Assembly: GCA_002803225.1 (NCBI GenBank)
Contig: NXFV01002066.1
Location: 1 to 64,000 of the forward strand
DNA length: 64,000 bases
Reading direction: 5' to 3'
Source of the DNA: Gamarada debralockiae
Taxonomy: Eukaryota > Ascomycota > Leotiomycetes > Helotiales > Hyphodiscaceae
Position 1 is the first letter of the stretch; every line of letters starts with the position of its first letter. The translations under genes and the position numbers were made by a program. Below the pieces are notes generated by a model. It had not been told where the DNA came from and did not search any database. It worked only from the letters and a program-made list of their open reading frames with translations. Shown here one piece after another: positions 53,992 through 64,000 of the stretch.

Positions 53992-55684
53992 TCATTCCTT
54001 CTCTATGCTCTCAAATATGAGTTTACAAGTCTGATCCAGCGGCCGACTCGAAATAATCTGATCAGACAACTCCATACTCCCCTTCATATCTTCTGCAATC
54101 CTTGTCCTGAATCTTGAATAAACTTCACACAACAGGCATTTCATTTCGGCAATCGCCAAACTGCTTCTCGTCAGCGCATTCCCATTTCATTCCAAACAAA
54201 AAAATCAACTTACTGCCGCCCAGTACAACCTCTCGCACCAAGACCAAACGCAAAGAACAGCCGGTCCATCTCCAAGCTCTTCTCATCATCTAGCCATCTC
54301 TCCGGCAAGAACTTGTCCCCATCCGGATACACATCTTCGTTGAGCCGATGCACGCTCCATGCTTGGGCGCTCACAATCGTCCCCGCAGGCAGAAAATACC
54401 CATCAATGATCCGCCCTCCTTCCGGCACGTATCTCGGCTGGCTCATCGGAATAGGTGGGAAACATCGCAAGCCCTCCTTAACAACTGCATCCAAATACTT
54501 CAGCTCATCCAAAACCTTGCCTTCATCTTCTGTGAACTCCCGAGACAATCTCTCCTGCATATGCCAGCTTTCTGGACGAGACAGTTGGTACATTAGAAAG
54601 CACAACGCATCGCCCGTGGTGTCAATTCCCGCGGCCATGTGGTCCATACATTCGGCCGCTGTCTGTATATGAGTGAAGGCTTTGCTATTTTGCAACTTGT
54701 AGACGAGCGTGCTCTCGCCCGCTGAGGGCTTTTCGCAGGTGTTGAGGACATATTGGTTTGCCAGAGGGGCAGGGCGGGCTTTGGTGAGTTTGCCAAGGAA
54801 AGAGGTCAGGGATGGCCAGTAGTATTGCGCGAAGTTTTCTTGGGAGCATTAGAACTGTTCTTTTGGGGTAGGGAGAGGAAGGAAAGTACGTTTGAGGCTA
54901 TCATGATAGGAGAGCTCTTTCATAAGCGTCATGCCCTCCTCTTCCTCAATCGACTTTGTGCCGTACGGGTGAAAGAGGTGGTGAGTGGCGCAGTCGAGAG
55001 CGAAGCAGTGCAGATAGACCTGATATGCTTCAGTGAGTGCGCCATATGATGATTGAAATACATACGTAGGCGTCCATGCTTTCTCCCCCAGATTCAACAC
55101 ATCTTTTGACAAAACCAGCTGCCCTTTCCTGAATCCCTCCCATGACTTGAGGACGCATGATATTCGTATTAGCATACTGACTGGCAATATATCGTTTCTT
55201 CTGACTATGCTGTACTATGTCATCAGCTCAGCATTCCCAACAGCTTACAGGGGCTCATACATCACTCCTCAGCAAACTGGAAAACATTGTCCTAACCCCG
55301 TCAGCAGCATCAGCGACGATTTTCATGTAACAATCAACATCCTACAACCCACCTCGTCTTAAATTGCATAAAAAGCGTATAAAACTCCGTTTTATCGTAC
55401 CCGCTCCCTCCAGAAGTGTAAATCTCCTTGATAGCTTCTAATGATGTAAAGGAGACCTCGTTGGGGCCGAGTCTCACCACAGGTCCATACTTTTGGTGCA
55501 GGTGATGGATGTACGGACGGCGGTTCGAGGTAAACTCTTGGAGCATGAGCCACATCGAAGTGGAGAGGGTGTATTTTGGGCCCGGAACTTTGGTGAGAGA
55601 AGGGCGGAGGGTGCGGATTATGGAGATGCATAGTGCGATGATGATTGCTACGATAGCAACGACGGCGTAAATTTGTGAGAACAT
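53992..55684 (-). CDS. Cytochrome P450 (second copy)
   Basis: Six exons are proposed: 55353-55684, 55266-55291, 55066-55214, 54890-55019, 54214-54838 and 53992-54160, giving 476 residues. Introns are 61, 51, 46, 51 and 53 bp. All phases fit. The fourth intron is 51 bp and carries an in-frame TAA that is part of its branch-like CTAATG; its donor is GTACTT. The protein has a membrane anchor (AVVAIVAIIIALCISIIRTL), KVPGPKYTLSTSMWL, KYGPVVRLGPNEVSFTS, the I-helix MAAGIDTTGDAL, ExxR in KEGLRCFPPIP, PERWLDDE and the haem loop FAFGLGARGCTGRH. The tail ends FRTRIAEDMKGSMELSDQII and a few more residues. The short 26 nt exon 2 is the least certain. Function unknown; likely an endoplasmic-reticulum monooxygenase related in plan to benzoate-hydroxylase-like P450s. 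Confidence 0.85.
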
Positions 55685-56312
55685 GATAAGAGGTCGGTAT
55701 TGAAGAGAAGGAAGTCTCAGTAAGATGTAAAGGTTAAATTCCCTGATTCCTTGGGTTGCTATTCTTAAGCTTGCATTTTGCTGTACCTGCAGGTCTCTCG
55801 ATGCGTTACTCTATGGCTGGAAGGAAAGTGCTCACGATGGAAGGGTTACTAAGAGAATAAAGAAATTGTTACTCGACCAATTCAAAGGTAAGCCAATTCA
55901 TTACAAAACAATTGACTTCGTCTGAACATCCTTCATTGTTGCTAGCATACAAGCTTCGTCGCATAGGAATGATCGTTATCGAAAATGGGGTGGGTGCCAC
56001 TAATCCAAAAGGGGGTAGCTGCAGGAGACGCTAGAGCTGCACGGGGTACTACTTGACGTGGTCTTCGAAAGGGGAGAACTGGAGAAATTATAAATTAAGC
56101 ATTGTAGATAAGTGAATAGGGGCTGTATGGAATGTCGGACTTCGCGGCTGTGGCCAAGAATCCGAGATGGGGGAACGATAACGGTGACCTTTCCGGGAAG
56201 TCAAAGCAGCTATGTATACATGTCCTTCATGGGAGCACATAGAGGTACAGTAGATACTATATGTCCATACACCCTTAAAGCATTTCATCATTAAGGCCTT
56301 CTGTGCCAACCC
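55685..56312. other. Intergenic between P450 and MFS relic
   Basis: Likely the shared upstream region of the second P450 and of the former MFS gene, which are divergent. No repeat or other gene recognised. Confidence 0.45.
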
Positions 56313-58167
56313 ATGGCCTCTTCTGGTATAGATATCTCAGTGTGCGAGAAGACTCCCCCAGCTCCACCACAGATCAACCTGGAGGCAGAAGCTGGCCAGC
56401 TTCAGCCCATCCCTATGAATTCGGCCACCTTCTTGTCCCCAATCCCACAACCGATATAATGGAGCCCCTCCACTGGTTTTCACGCAGAAATACACCATCG
56501 TGTCAATAGTCTGCTTCTACTTCCTCCTAACATACTTCACCACCGCACTTGTCCCTTCCTTCTTCCTCCTACAAGCCCAATTCAATGCCACAAACACGCA
56601 AATAAACTAGTCCTTCGCCGTTCCCGCACTAGGTCTCGCTTTAGGACCTCTTCCATGTTCTGCACAGGCGGATATTTATGGGAGAAGGATTGTGATTATG
56701 AGCCAAAGATTGGCTGGTTTCGAGTGGCGTACGAGTATTAGATGGATTAGCTATGATGGGTACTTGGTTGCGAGGTTCTCTCAGGAATTTGGGATTGGGC
56801 CGACAGCCAATGCGGGGTTGAGCATTATTAATTATTTGTCGTGGAAGTACGAGAGGGGGTATCGGGTTGGCCTTTGGGCTATGCCTGCGAGTATGGGGAG
56901 TCTGGTGGGTGGGCTTGGTAAGTACAAAGTTCTGTTCAATAGCTGAAATTGCTTGAGCGATTGACACCTCGCAATCGAAAACAAAAGAAGTGTCGAGCAA
57001 AGAACAACAGTGGGAGGCTTCTTCGCAATGGTTGACCAGTATTGGATAGCGTACCATGTCGCAATACTTTTCGGCGTTCTCCTCGTTCTCGAACTTGCTT
57101 TCTGCTAGAAATACTCTTTCCACGAACGTATGTCGTCTTAAAAGAACAAATAATCCAATCTCCAGTCGACAATAGCAAAGCCTTTGAAGGTTCGGTCATA
57201 TCATAGAGCGGACAAACCAACTCAGATTCTTGGTGAATCAACACCCTCGGCCCTGTAGTATGTCTCTCTGATATTGGCAGAACTTCCGTAAAGTACCAGG
57301 CGGAGCACATCCAAAGGCATATGTTTCAGCCATGCAGTTTTGAATGATCTGGACGTACCCAACCATCGTCATGTCCGTTATTGCATACGTATTCTTCCAA
57401 TATTGGTGGATATGGTCGCTCCTGACTATGGAACCTGCAGCATACTCCACCTACAAGCTTCAGATCTGAAGCCTCTTCTTCATAGAATTGATCGTTGGAG
57501 TAGCCTTCGCAGATATTTTGCTCAGGTAGATTGAGCGATTGGTTCGTACGACGATTGGCGAGGAATAATGGCGGTGAGAGAGCACCCGAGATGAGACTGT
57601 GGCTTGGATATCTTACTGCGCTTTTGTCTTTAACTGGTCTTGTTATTTGAGGATTGTTAAGTGAGAGAAATTGGCATGGGTGACGGGGCAAATCGCATTC
57701 TTTCTCTGTGAGTTGGGATTGGTTCTGATTAGAAACTTCGGGCTGCCGCTGACTGCCTTCTAGTCGCTGCGGTTCTCCACATCGGGAACACTGTTCTCTC
57801 GATATACATCGTCGATAACTATCCAGAGCATGCCATGGATGTTATTACTTTTTATACCGTTTTGATTAAATGTAAGTCAGAACATGCTCTAACGTACGAA
57901 AAAGAGGATTGACTCCTGTGCAGATGTCGGTATTCATAAATCCTGGGTACGTCAACGACTGGGTTGAGGCATCTGGTATGTTACACTTGCTGCGGGCTTG
58001 GTGAAATAGTTGCTGATCTGACTCGATCAGAGTATATTTGGTCGTTCTCAGCCCAAGCAATAGTGTACGTTTTTGGGGTCTCCCCAACGTATTTTGTCCT
58101 CCAGAAGTATCGGCCGAGACTTTGCCGACCGATGAACTTAGGTTTCGCGGACCACGTAGATTCGTAG
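56313..58167 (+). pseudogene. MFS drug:H+-type transporter pseudogene
   Basis: The start is plausible (MASSGIDISVCEKTPPAPPQ). The frame then shifts to EFGHLLVPNPTTDIMEPLHW and again to QKYTIVSIVCFYFLLTYFTT and LVPSFFLLQAQFNATNTQIN. A TAG stands where Trp is expected before SFAVPALGLALGPL. ADIYGRRIVIM, GLSIINYLSWKYERGYRVGL, DQYWIAYHVAILFGVLLVLE, VPGGAHPKAYVS, YPTIVMSVIAYVFFQYWWIW and VDNYPEHAMDVITFYTVLIK follow through further stops and shifts. The last exon, after a GTATGT...TCAG intron, is EYIWSFSAQAIVYVFGVSPT and runs to FADHVDS at the TAG ending at 58167. Nearly all helices of a full transporter can be traced, so the gene died recently. Intact relatives export small molecules with proton exchange. 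Confidence 0.88.
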
Positions 58168-58378
58168 ATTTGAAGATCGGGTTGTTATGATGTCTAATAT
58201 GGTTTGAGTGATTAAAGGCTGAAGCTGCTTTTTGAACGTCGCACACCAAACGGCGGAATCTTGGTCTTCACTTGTCCGAATAAATTTCGTTCCTGGAGAA
58301 TTCTCCTCTCATCAATGTGTACCGATCAATACGGAATGAAATCCCAGTTCTTTCGTCCTGATAGAAGGTTAGCTTCGG

Positions 58379-59925
58379 TCAAAAATGCTTCCAAGAACTG
58401 TGAGTCATACGTATAAGACTTTCCCAATCGCGATCATGGCCATCCCCAGCCCAGAGACTCTCAAGAACTCCGAGCGCGAGCTTTATATTGCGAATCTTCA
58501 GCATATCAAACAATCGAGTCAACAATCCCCGAATCGCGTCCCTGTCTTCCCCTAGAGCCTCGCATCCAGCCGTAAACAGCGGCGTAGTTAAAACAATAGC
58601 CGGCGAGAGTCCATATGCTGGGCCGATAGCACTCACACATTCGATGATTCTTTTGACCGATTGCTGGATGACTCGCGTGCTCGAAGGATAACCTCGTAAT
58701 CGGCGTTGGATATGGATGAGAGCAGTGTGTTGATAGGCTTGGTTACATAGCGAGTATTCTAATATGTCTTGCTGATAGAGCTTTTCAGCTACTCCGGGGT
58801 AGAAGACAGGGATTTGATTATTGTCTCGTTCCATGATGCGATGAACGGCACTTTCGAGCTCATCTGCTTGCTCTTCGAGACTAGCTTTACTAAGCTGAGA
58901 GCCATCTTGATGTGGAAGCTTGGCAGCTGCTCCAATTTTGCCTAGTATGAGGGAGAGGTCTGTTGAATAACCATTGTAGTCGTCAAGATATACACTTTCG
59001 AGGACTTCCTCTGAAAACGGCTCATTTGATCCTTCTGCCGGTGCGTGTGAGAAAGGTGTGAGCATGGCAAGTGACTCCAAAGATGCATACCACCTGCACA
59101 GCAAGCGTGGCTGAATACAACTCGAACTCTTCGATCGTTTGATGGCAGTCATCAGTGCCTTTGCACCCTTGACATGTACCCTCCACACACTATCTCCATC
59201 ACTCCCCGAATGAATCTCACATTGACAAAGTGTTCTGACCGTAGCTAGCAAAGCATCTCCATTCCCTCCATTGGCACTACCCGGCTCTTGCAGTTCCCTT
59301 CTCAGATATTCAATACTCTTCGCCTTAAGATTGCCAACCAGCCTCTCAGGATCGGCAACCCCACCCACGTTTCGGCTGAAAGCCTTGCTGTGGATGGCAG
59401 CCCAAGCCAAAGTAGCGTACATCAAGGATGGTACCTCAATTGCCATAGGAATGACTAATTGACAGAGCTCCGTCTGAATGTTGGCGTGACAGCATGTGAT
59501 GCGCGAGGCTTCGTTCTTGAAATGAGACAGCAGAGACCTTTCGGTGGCCGAGAGGGAAGGGAGGAATTCAAGCTCTGTTGGAAGCGAATTCACCACATCT
59601 TCCGAGATTAAATGAAGGCTAGACGAAGCCGCATAGACAAATCCGTCCTCAGTATTATCTGGTTTGGAAGTCATCAACCGATCGATCCCTGTTTCGAGCC
59701 GCACGGCGGTCGAGGTTGGTACTCACCGACTTTCTTCACGCCTTTCAAGCAAGGCCCAAAACGGGAGCGATCGAATGTCCGTCCTCCCCATTTCAGTTTT
59801 ACTGAGTACTCGCAGGCGATTCCAGCTTCGTTACATCGACCGCAGCGAGGTTTCTGCTCGTCGCATTTTTGTCTCCGTCGCTTGCAGCGCGCACATCCGG
59901 AATGAGAACGTTGCTTACCCATCAT
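58379..59925 (-). CDS. Zn2Cys6 fungal transcription factor
   Basis: Two exons (59727-59925, 58379-59658; 68 bp intron splitting Asp as G|AT) give 492 residues. The start is the first of two adjacent ATGs. The binuclear zinc cluster lies at residues about 11-38 (CARCKRRRQKCDEQKPRC, GRCNEAGIAC: six Cys in CX2CX6CX6CX2CX6C spacing). A linker with basic residues follows, then the fungal-specific middle homology region of the DUF3468 type (LLSHFKNEASRITCCHANIQ; VPSLMYATLAWAAIHSKAFS; RVHVKGAKALM; VFYPGVAEKLYQQDILEYSL). It ends DWESLIRMTHSSWKHF. It should bind CGG-type promoter motifs in the nucleus. Its position beside the P450 genes and MFS relic makes it the likely local regulator. The gene is intact even though the transporter is broken. 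Confidence 0.92.
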
Positions 59926-60354
59926 CCGAACATGTTAAAGACGAATATTAGGCTGAGTTGTCAAGAGGAGGAACTCGAATCAAGGTTGTTATTGACAAGG
60001 ACTGAAAGTGGGGTCGCGTGGTAAAGCACTGTTATCACGTGGGAGCGGGAGCGCCCTCCTTGTCCTCCCGAGGCCTAATTGAATGTCTGGTTGTTTGCAT
60101 TTTAATGGCCGGACGCACAGAAAAACCTTGTAATGATGCCTCGAAAAGCCATGTTGGGATCATATTAAATCATTGTAAGCAACTTGAAGCTTGCCCTAGT
60201 TGAACTGAAGTCCATCGGATAGCAAATCTTTTCTGTAGAAAGCTGCGTAGCAAAATCTTTAACACCAACACAAATTTGACACAACTGCCAGCAGCAAATC
60301 GCCACCCAAAGCTCCTATTAGGAGCAACGTATAATTCGGTTCCATATTCCATCA
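59926..60354. other. Intergenic, no gene seen
   Basis: Promoter of the Zn2Cys6 gene and 3' flank of the YTH gene. No other feature recognised. Confidence 0.5.
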
Positions 60355-63300
60355 CTATTCTTCCCACGGCTGCCTCTCTTTCGGATATCTCCGATCAGCG
60401 GCTAAAGCTTGATCGACTTCCTCATCAATCAGTTCAATAAGACCTCTTCCACAATTTTCTTCGATTTCCTGGCCGTCTTTGCCAATGAGGACGGCTTGAT
60501 TATCGTTGAGTGCGTTCTTTAAATGTCCAATTCGGTGGAATCTTGTTGCGCAGATGACGAGCCATTTGACTTTGAAGGCTCCAGCGCTCTCCCAGTTGAT
60601 TGCTCGTTGCCAGGCGGGCATTTCTACAGATCCGGGAAGCGATTCCATTCGTGCCTGGACGAGAATAAGTAAGTATGCTTGTTGCAGAGAGGAGGCGAGG
60701 AAGACGACTTACATATCCTTGGAATGCACGGCTTTTGTTGATTGAGAAAACTAAAATGACGTTTTTGCAACTTTGAAAAGCTTCTTTGAAGAGAGGACCG
60801 TTTTGAGCCTGAGTTGTCCAGACACCCTGTGCCAATTTAGTAGATTTATAGTACTCAACAGCTTGGATGAACTTACATCTTCTATGCATTTCATGACATT
60901 TTCCTCGTTGAATGATTTGACAATAAAGTATCTGGTTTCTGTTTCAGTCAACAAGGTAAGCTCTCACAAAATGTAAAAATATGACGCACATTCTTGTCAC
61001 TTGAACAATCCAAAAAAAAAAAAAATTTTGGGGGGGTGTGAGAACATCTTTTCGATGGCAGTCTATCATGATCCCCAACGCCATTACTTCATCCACGACT
61101 GCGTAACGAAAACAGGAAGTCTCATGAGCGGAAACGAACTGGATCACGATAAGAAGAGCGGTATCACTGACCACCTTTACCACCTCTATCAAAACCCCTA
61201 GTGTCCTTGAAAGGCTTGCCATTTGCGATTCTGGCACCGAAGGCACCTGGTTCGCTTCTCGGCTCCGTATGGCTTTGGTAATCACCACGTCCTCTTCCAC
61301 CACGACCTCCTCGACCTCGATAGTTGGGATCAAATGCACGACCTCTGTATCCGCCTCGAACCTCAAATGGGCGACGTTCTGATCGGTCTCGCTCTCGTTC
61401 CTCCCAGTCATCTCGATCACGCATATGGAAGTCATCTCCACCCTCATAAGCTCTGGTTCGAGCAGATGGTCTATTTTCGTATGCCATCCTACCGGGTGAC
61501 ATTTCACGCTCACGACTGCCTCCTCGGCCACGACCACGATTTTCATCATGACGAGGACGAGAAGAGTCCCTGTCATCGCGACGATCATCAAATGAACGAC
61601 GTCGAGAAGGATCATAGCCGCTCGATCGGGGACGTCCATAGTCTGTATCTTCTTCATGCTTGATTCTTGGACCGCGGTCATTAGTACGGGCAATCTTTGC
61701 GCTGCTTTCTTCGCGGTTATCTTGAACATCGCTATGAGAACGCTTGTTAGAAACAACACGGTCACGTTGAGTCTCAGGGGCTGTAGTTGTAGGCTTCGAC
61801 GAAAGTTCTGCTCGATCTCCTATTTTGTTAGGGATTGGAGGGGGTAGCATTGCCGAAGATGGTGTTGCGATTCCGCGAATTGCATGAATACCTCCTCGCT
61901 CTTCAGCTTCCATCTCGGCTAGAAGTGCGTTTCTCTGGGCATCTAGAGCTGCAATGGCACGACGGCGGTTCAAAATCTTGTCTCTGTATGTCCCATTGTG
62001 ATAGCCAGTGATCTCCAACCATTCTTTCAAATCTTCATCGTAGGGAAGTAGTTCTGCAAGAGTTGGCGGCTTTGCTTCGCGATGTGGTCTGCTCGTATCA
62101 TCACGCTTCTCGCTGTTGATCTCTGATGTAGGGTGATCTTCATTCTGATCACGCATATCTCGGCGTTGATGAGGCGATCTCTCCGAATCGGGAGGGTAGG
62201 GTCTTCGTTCATTTGTGTAGTTTGAAAGATACGGTCTTCTGTCCTGTCGTGGATCAGTTTCGTCGCGACGATCCTCAAGATGGCGTGGGGGTTGGGGTTT
62301 CGGGTTGCTTGGAAGAGCATGACGTGGAGGAGAACCATCACGCGGCCCACGGCTAGTTTTCAATGGTTGTTCGTCTCGTGGCTTGCGATGTGCTGGTTCC
62401 TCTTTATTGATAGCCTTGACGATAGCTTTAGCCTCCTTTGGCTCTGTTGGCGGTAATACCTTCTTGACTGCTCCGTCTTCAAATATTTCTCCTTCTGACA
62501 TCGATCCATTGCTAGCATGTCTGCTTTGAAGGTTCTTGATATTGAGACCATTGCCAATCATTTTACCATTATTAGGCTTTGTGACTTTCGTAGGGCTTCC
62601 TAACGAAGGTACTTGCGACTTCGCCGAGGAATCGGGGAGGGATGAAGGTCGTTGGGGGTGAGATGGGAGGCTGATGTTGTCATCCTTCGTTTCTGTGTCT
62701 GCTGCTAACTTCGGGCCTGCATATTGGGAGATGAGTTCATTGATATTGAGTTCCTGCTCAGAAGTTTCCGTCGCCGTGGCTGGGGTTCTGGGAGATTCGC
62801 GTAAGGAGCTTGAGCCTTCTAAAGCACCGGTTTGTTGTTTGGCAATTTGTCCCACCATGCCTACTGGCGGTGTAGCTGAGCTGGCTCGTTCTCTTCCTCT
62901 TAGCAACTGGGCCTTCAGTTCTGCTGCTCTGCTGCTAATATTTGTTATGGGCCGTAAAGGTGTCGGGGTATTGGCAGTAGACAAGTTGTTGAAGTGTGGT
63001 GGTGAGAACTGAGCAGATGGCATGTTTTTAGCAATATATACTTGGCTGAGATATAAATTTGAGACGTCGCACAAATGCTCGGTAGACAGCAAAAGGCAGG
63101 AACAACTTACTTGGGCATTTGCTGCGTTTGCCAACTGATTCTGTGAGAATGCTCCTTCATTGTAGAGTCCGACCTCAGGCTGGAATTCATTGTTCATAAG
63201 ACCCTCTCCATTGCCACCTTCGAATTGCATCATATTTGGTGGAAACGGGAGCTGGGGAAAATATTGCTGTCTTGGAGGAGGACCTCCGAAAGCTGACGGT

Positions 63301-63368
63301 GGGTAATCATCTTGATTAAAGTTGTTCTGAAAGTCTCCATTACTTCCGAAACCATGATTTGGCCACAT
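60355..63368 (-). CDS. YTH-domain m6A RNA reader (YTHDC1/Mmi1-like)
   Basis: Five exons are proposed: 63111-63368, 61172-63008, 60877-60938, 60713-60826 and 60355-60654, with introns of 102, 233, 50 and 58 bp, giving 856 residues. Residues 1-about 700 are disordered: a Gly/Pro/Phe-rich start, then Arg/Glu/Asp/Pro-rich segments (RRPYPPDSERSPHQRRDMRD) and an RGG-type tail (NYRGRGGRGGRGRGDY). A short ordered piece at LAELLPYDEDLKEWLEITGY is likely a helical docking segment. The YTH domain spans the last three exons: TRYFIVKSFNEENVMKCIED, GVWTTQAQNGPLFKEAFQSC, KNVILVFSINKSRAFQGYAR, FKVKWLVICATRFHRIGHLK and IGKDGQEIEENCGRGL. Trp in GVW and in VKWL fit the m6A cage. Such proteins act in nuclear RNA processing or meiotic mRNA removal. 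The 233 bp intron has A14T4G7 on the plus strand. Confidence 0.88.
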
Positions 63369-64000
63369 GTTTGCAGCTTTGGCCTGCTCGATATGTCGGA
63401 ATGAGATCCGGCGTTGATTCGAGACGCGACAAGTCGAGACACTTCAAGTGCTGGACGGTCCATGTGGTGATAGGTGTTGCTTTCAAAATACAGACATAAT
63501 TTGGCTTGTTTCGTGCTCTCTTAGGTGATTATCATTGTCGACAGGAATGGAAGGTGTCGTAGTCATCGGATAAAAGTTTCATGAAGTTGAGAAGTTGAGG
63601 TGGAGCTTACTTTCTCGTGCAATGCAACGACAAAAATACACGAACACGCTAAATTAGCGTCCGCACCAAGGGTTCATCCACCCCTGTTTGATTGGGGAGA
63701 AATTTGGTGGCTTTAATTCACTGAAGGACAATGAGGCTTTGAATTTTCGATTTCTATGCTGGAGGAAGAAATGAAGCAAAAAGGCCCCCTTGAACTATAG
63801 CATATATAACCATAAACCTCACAACTATTCCAGCCAACGGGGAGCTTCCGTCTCGGAGCTGAGCAGCAAGGTACCAAAGACATGCAGGGTAGGCCGAGGA
63901 GATCCGTGTGATGATTTGTACATGAGCAGTGGTCAAGGTAAACAGAGTCAGTAGCAGTTGCGAGACAGCTAGGCTGCGAAGAATGGGGGATCCTTCGGAC
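63369..64000. other. Upstream region of the YTH gene, no further gene seen
   Basis: A short minus-strand frame (63230-63463) overlaps the YTH first exon in another frame. I see no domain or repeat before the window ends. Confidence 0.5.

Noticed and set aside
54214..55187. Second P450 as a pseudogene because of in-frame TAA
   Set aside because: A 51 bp intron with GT...AG ends and a CTAATG branch-like site removes the stop and restores the family sequence; all other motifs are intact.
49078..59925. Classical secondary-metabolite cluster
   Set aside because: No polyketide synthase, peptide synthetase, terpene cyclase or prenyltransferase is present in the window, so only a small tailoring or catabolic cluster is proposed.
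60944..61765. 273-codon minus-strand frame
   Set aside because: It overlaps the YTH gene in another frame; its Met/Val-rich composition is a shadow of Arg/Asp-rich coding sequence.
1..64000. CRISPR arrays, bacterial operons or phage genes
   Set aside because: The window is eukaryotic with spliceosomal introns; the only tandem repeats are coding ankyrin units and MITE interiors.
1..64000. tRNA or rRNA genes
   Set aside because: I looked for tRNA-like B-box and cloverleaf patterns by eye in intergenic stretches and found none I could support; a tRNAscan-SE run would settle it.

Overview
The window is nuclear DNA of a filamentous ascomycete (Pezizomycotina). Genes carry short introns of about 46-70 bp with GT...AG ends and CTAAC/CTAAT-like branch sites. 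The gene set is typically fungal: Zn2Cys6 regulator, DUF6594 protein, NACHT-WD40 relic, MHYT-domain protein, GH5 endoglucanase and pectin methylesterase. A plant-associated or saprotrophic Leotiomycete-like fungus is my guess; only Pezizomycotina is well supported.

Layout. 1-7.3 kb is accessory: the 3' end of an ankyrin-repeat gene with almost identical repeats, a small TA-flanked MITE, a secreted GH5 endoglucanase, a small unknown ORF, and decayed copies of a RING-finger gene and a CorA-like Mg transporter gene. 7.9-10.6 kb holds an intact four-exon MHYT-domain membrane sensor. 10.6-16.8 kb is a gene-poor stretch with a NACHT-WD40 (NLR-like) pseudogene, orphan gene fragments and one short RING-finger gene. 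16.8-30.5 kb is ordinary gene-dense DNA: RraA/HMG-aldolase-like enzyme, WBP2-like GRAM protein, Qcr6 hinge protein, FLVCR-like MFS transporter, a second MITE, a formin-type GBD protein, an Apd1-like sucrase/ferredoxin protein and an OB-fold-like protein. 30.7-37.1 kb has a pectin methylesterase, a DUF6594 membrane protein and a copper amine oxidase. 38.2-39.8 kb is an amino-acid permease pseudogene. 41.9-48.6 kb is housekeeping: Ncs6 tRNA thiolase and ribosomal protein eL8 (divergent pair), beta-carbonic anhydrase, ornithine-cyclodeaminase-like enzyme. 49.1-59.9 kb groups an aldo-keto reductase, two cytochromes P450, an MFS-transporter pseudogene and a Zn2Cys6 regulator, which looks like a small catabolic or detoxification cluster whose transporter has died. 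60.4-63.4 kb encodes a YTH-domain RNA reader.

Many open frames here begin only at TTG or GTG. I moved starts to ATG and rebuilt exons by splice signals, phase and family resemblance. Splice models are my inference from sequence; no alignment or RNA evidence was available. I did not find an obviously new multi-gene system. The points most worth a second look are the P450/MFS/regulator cluster with a dead transporter, the two MITEs with related ends, the cluster of decayed accessory genes around 5-15 kb, and several introns whose length is a multiple of three.
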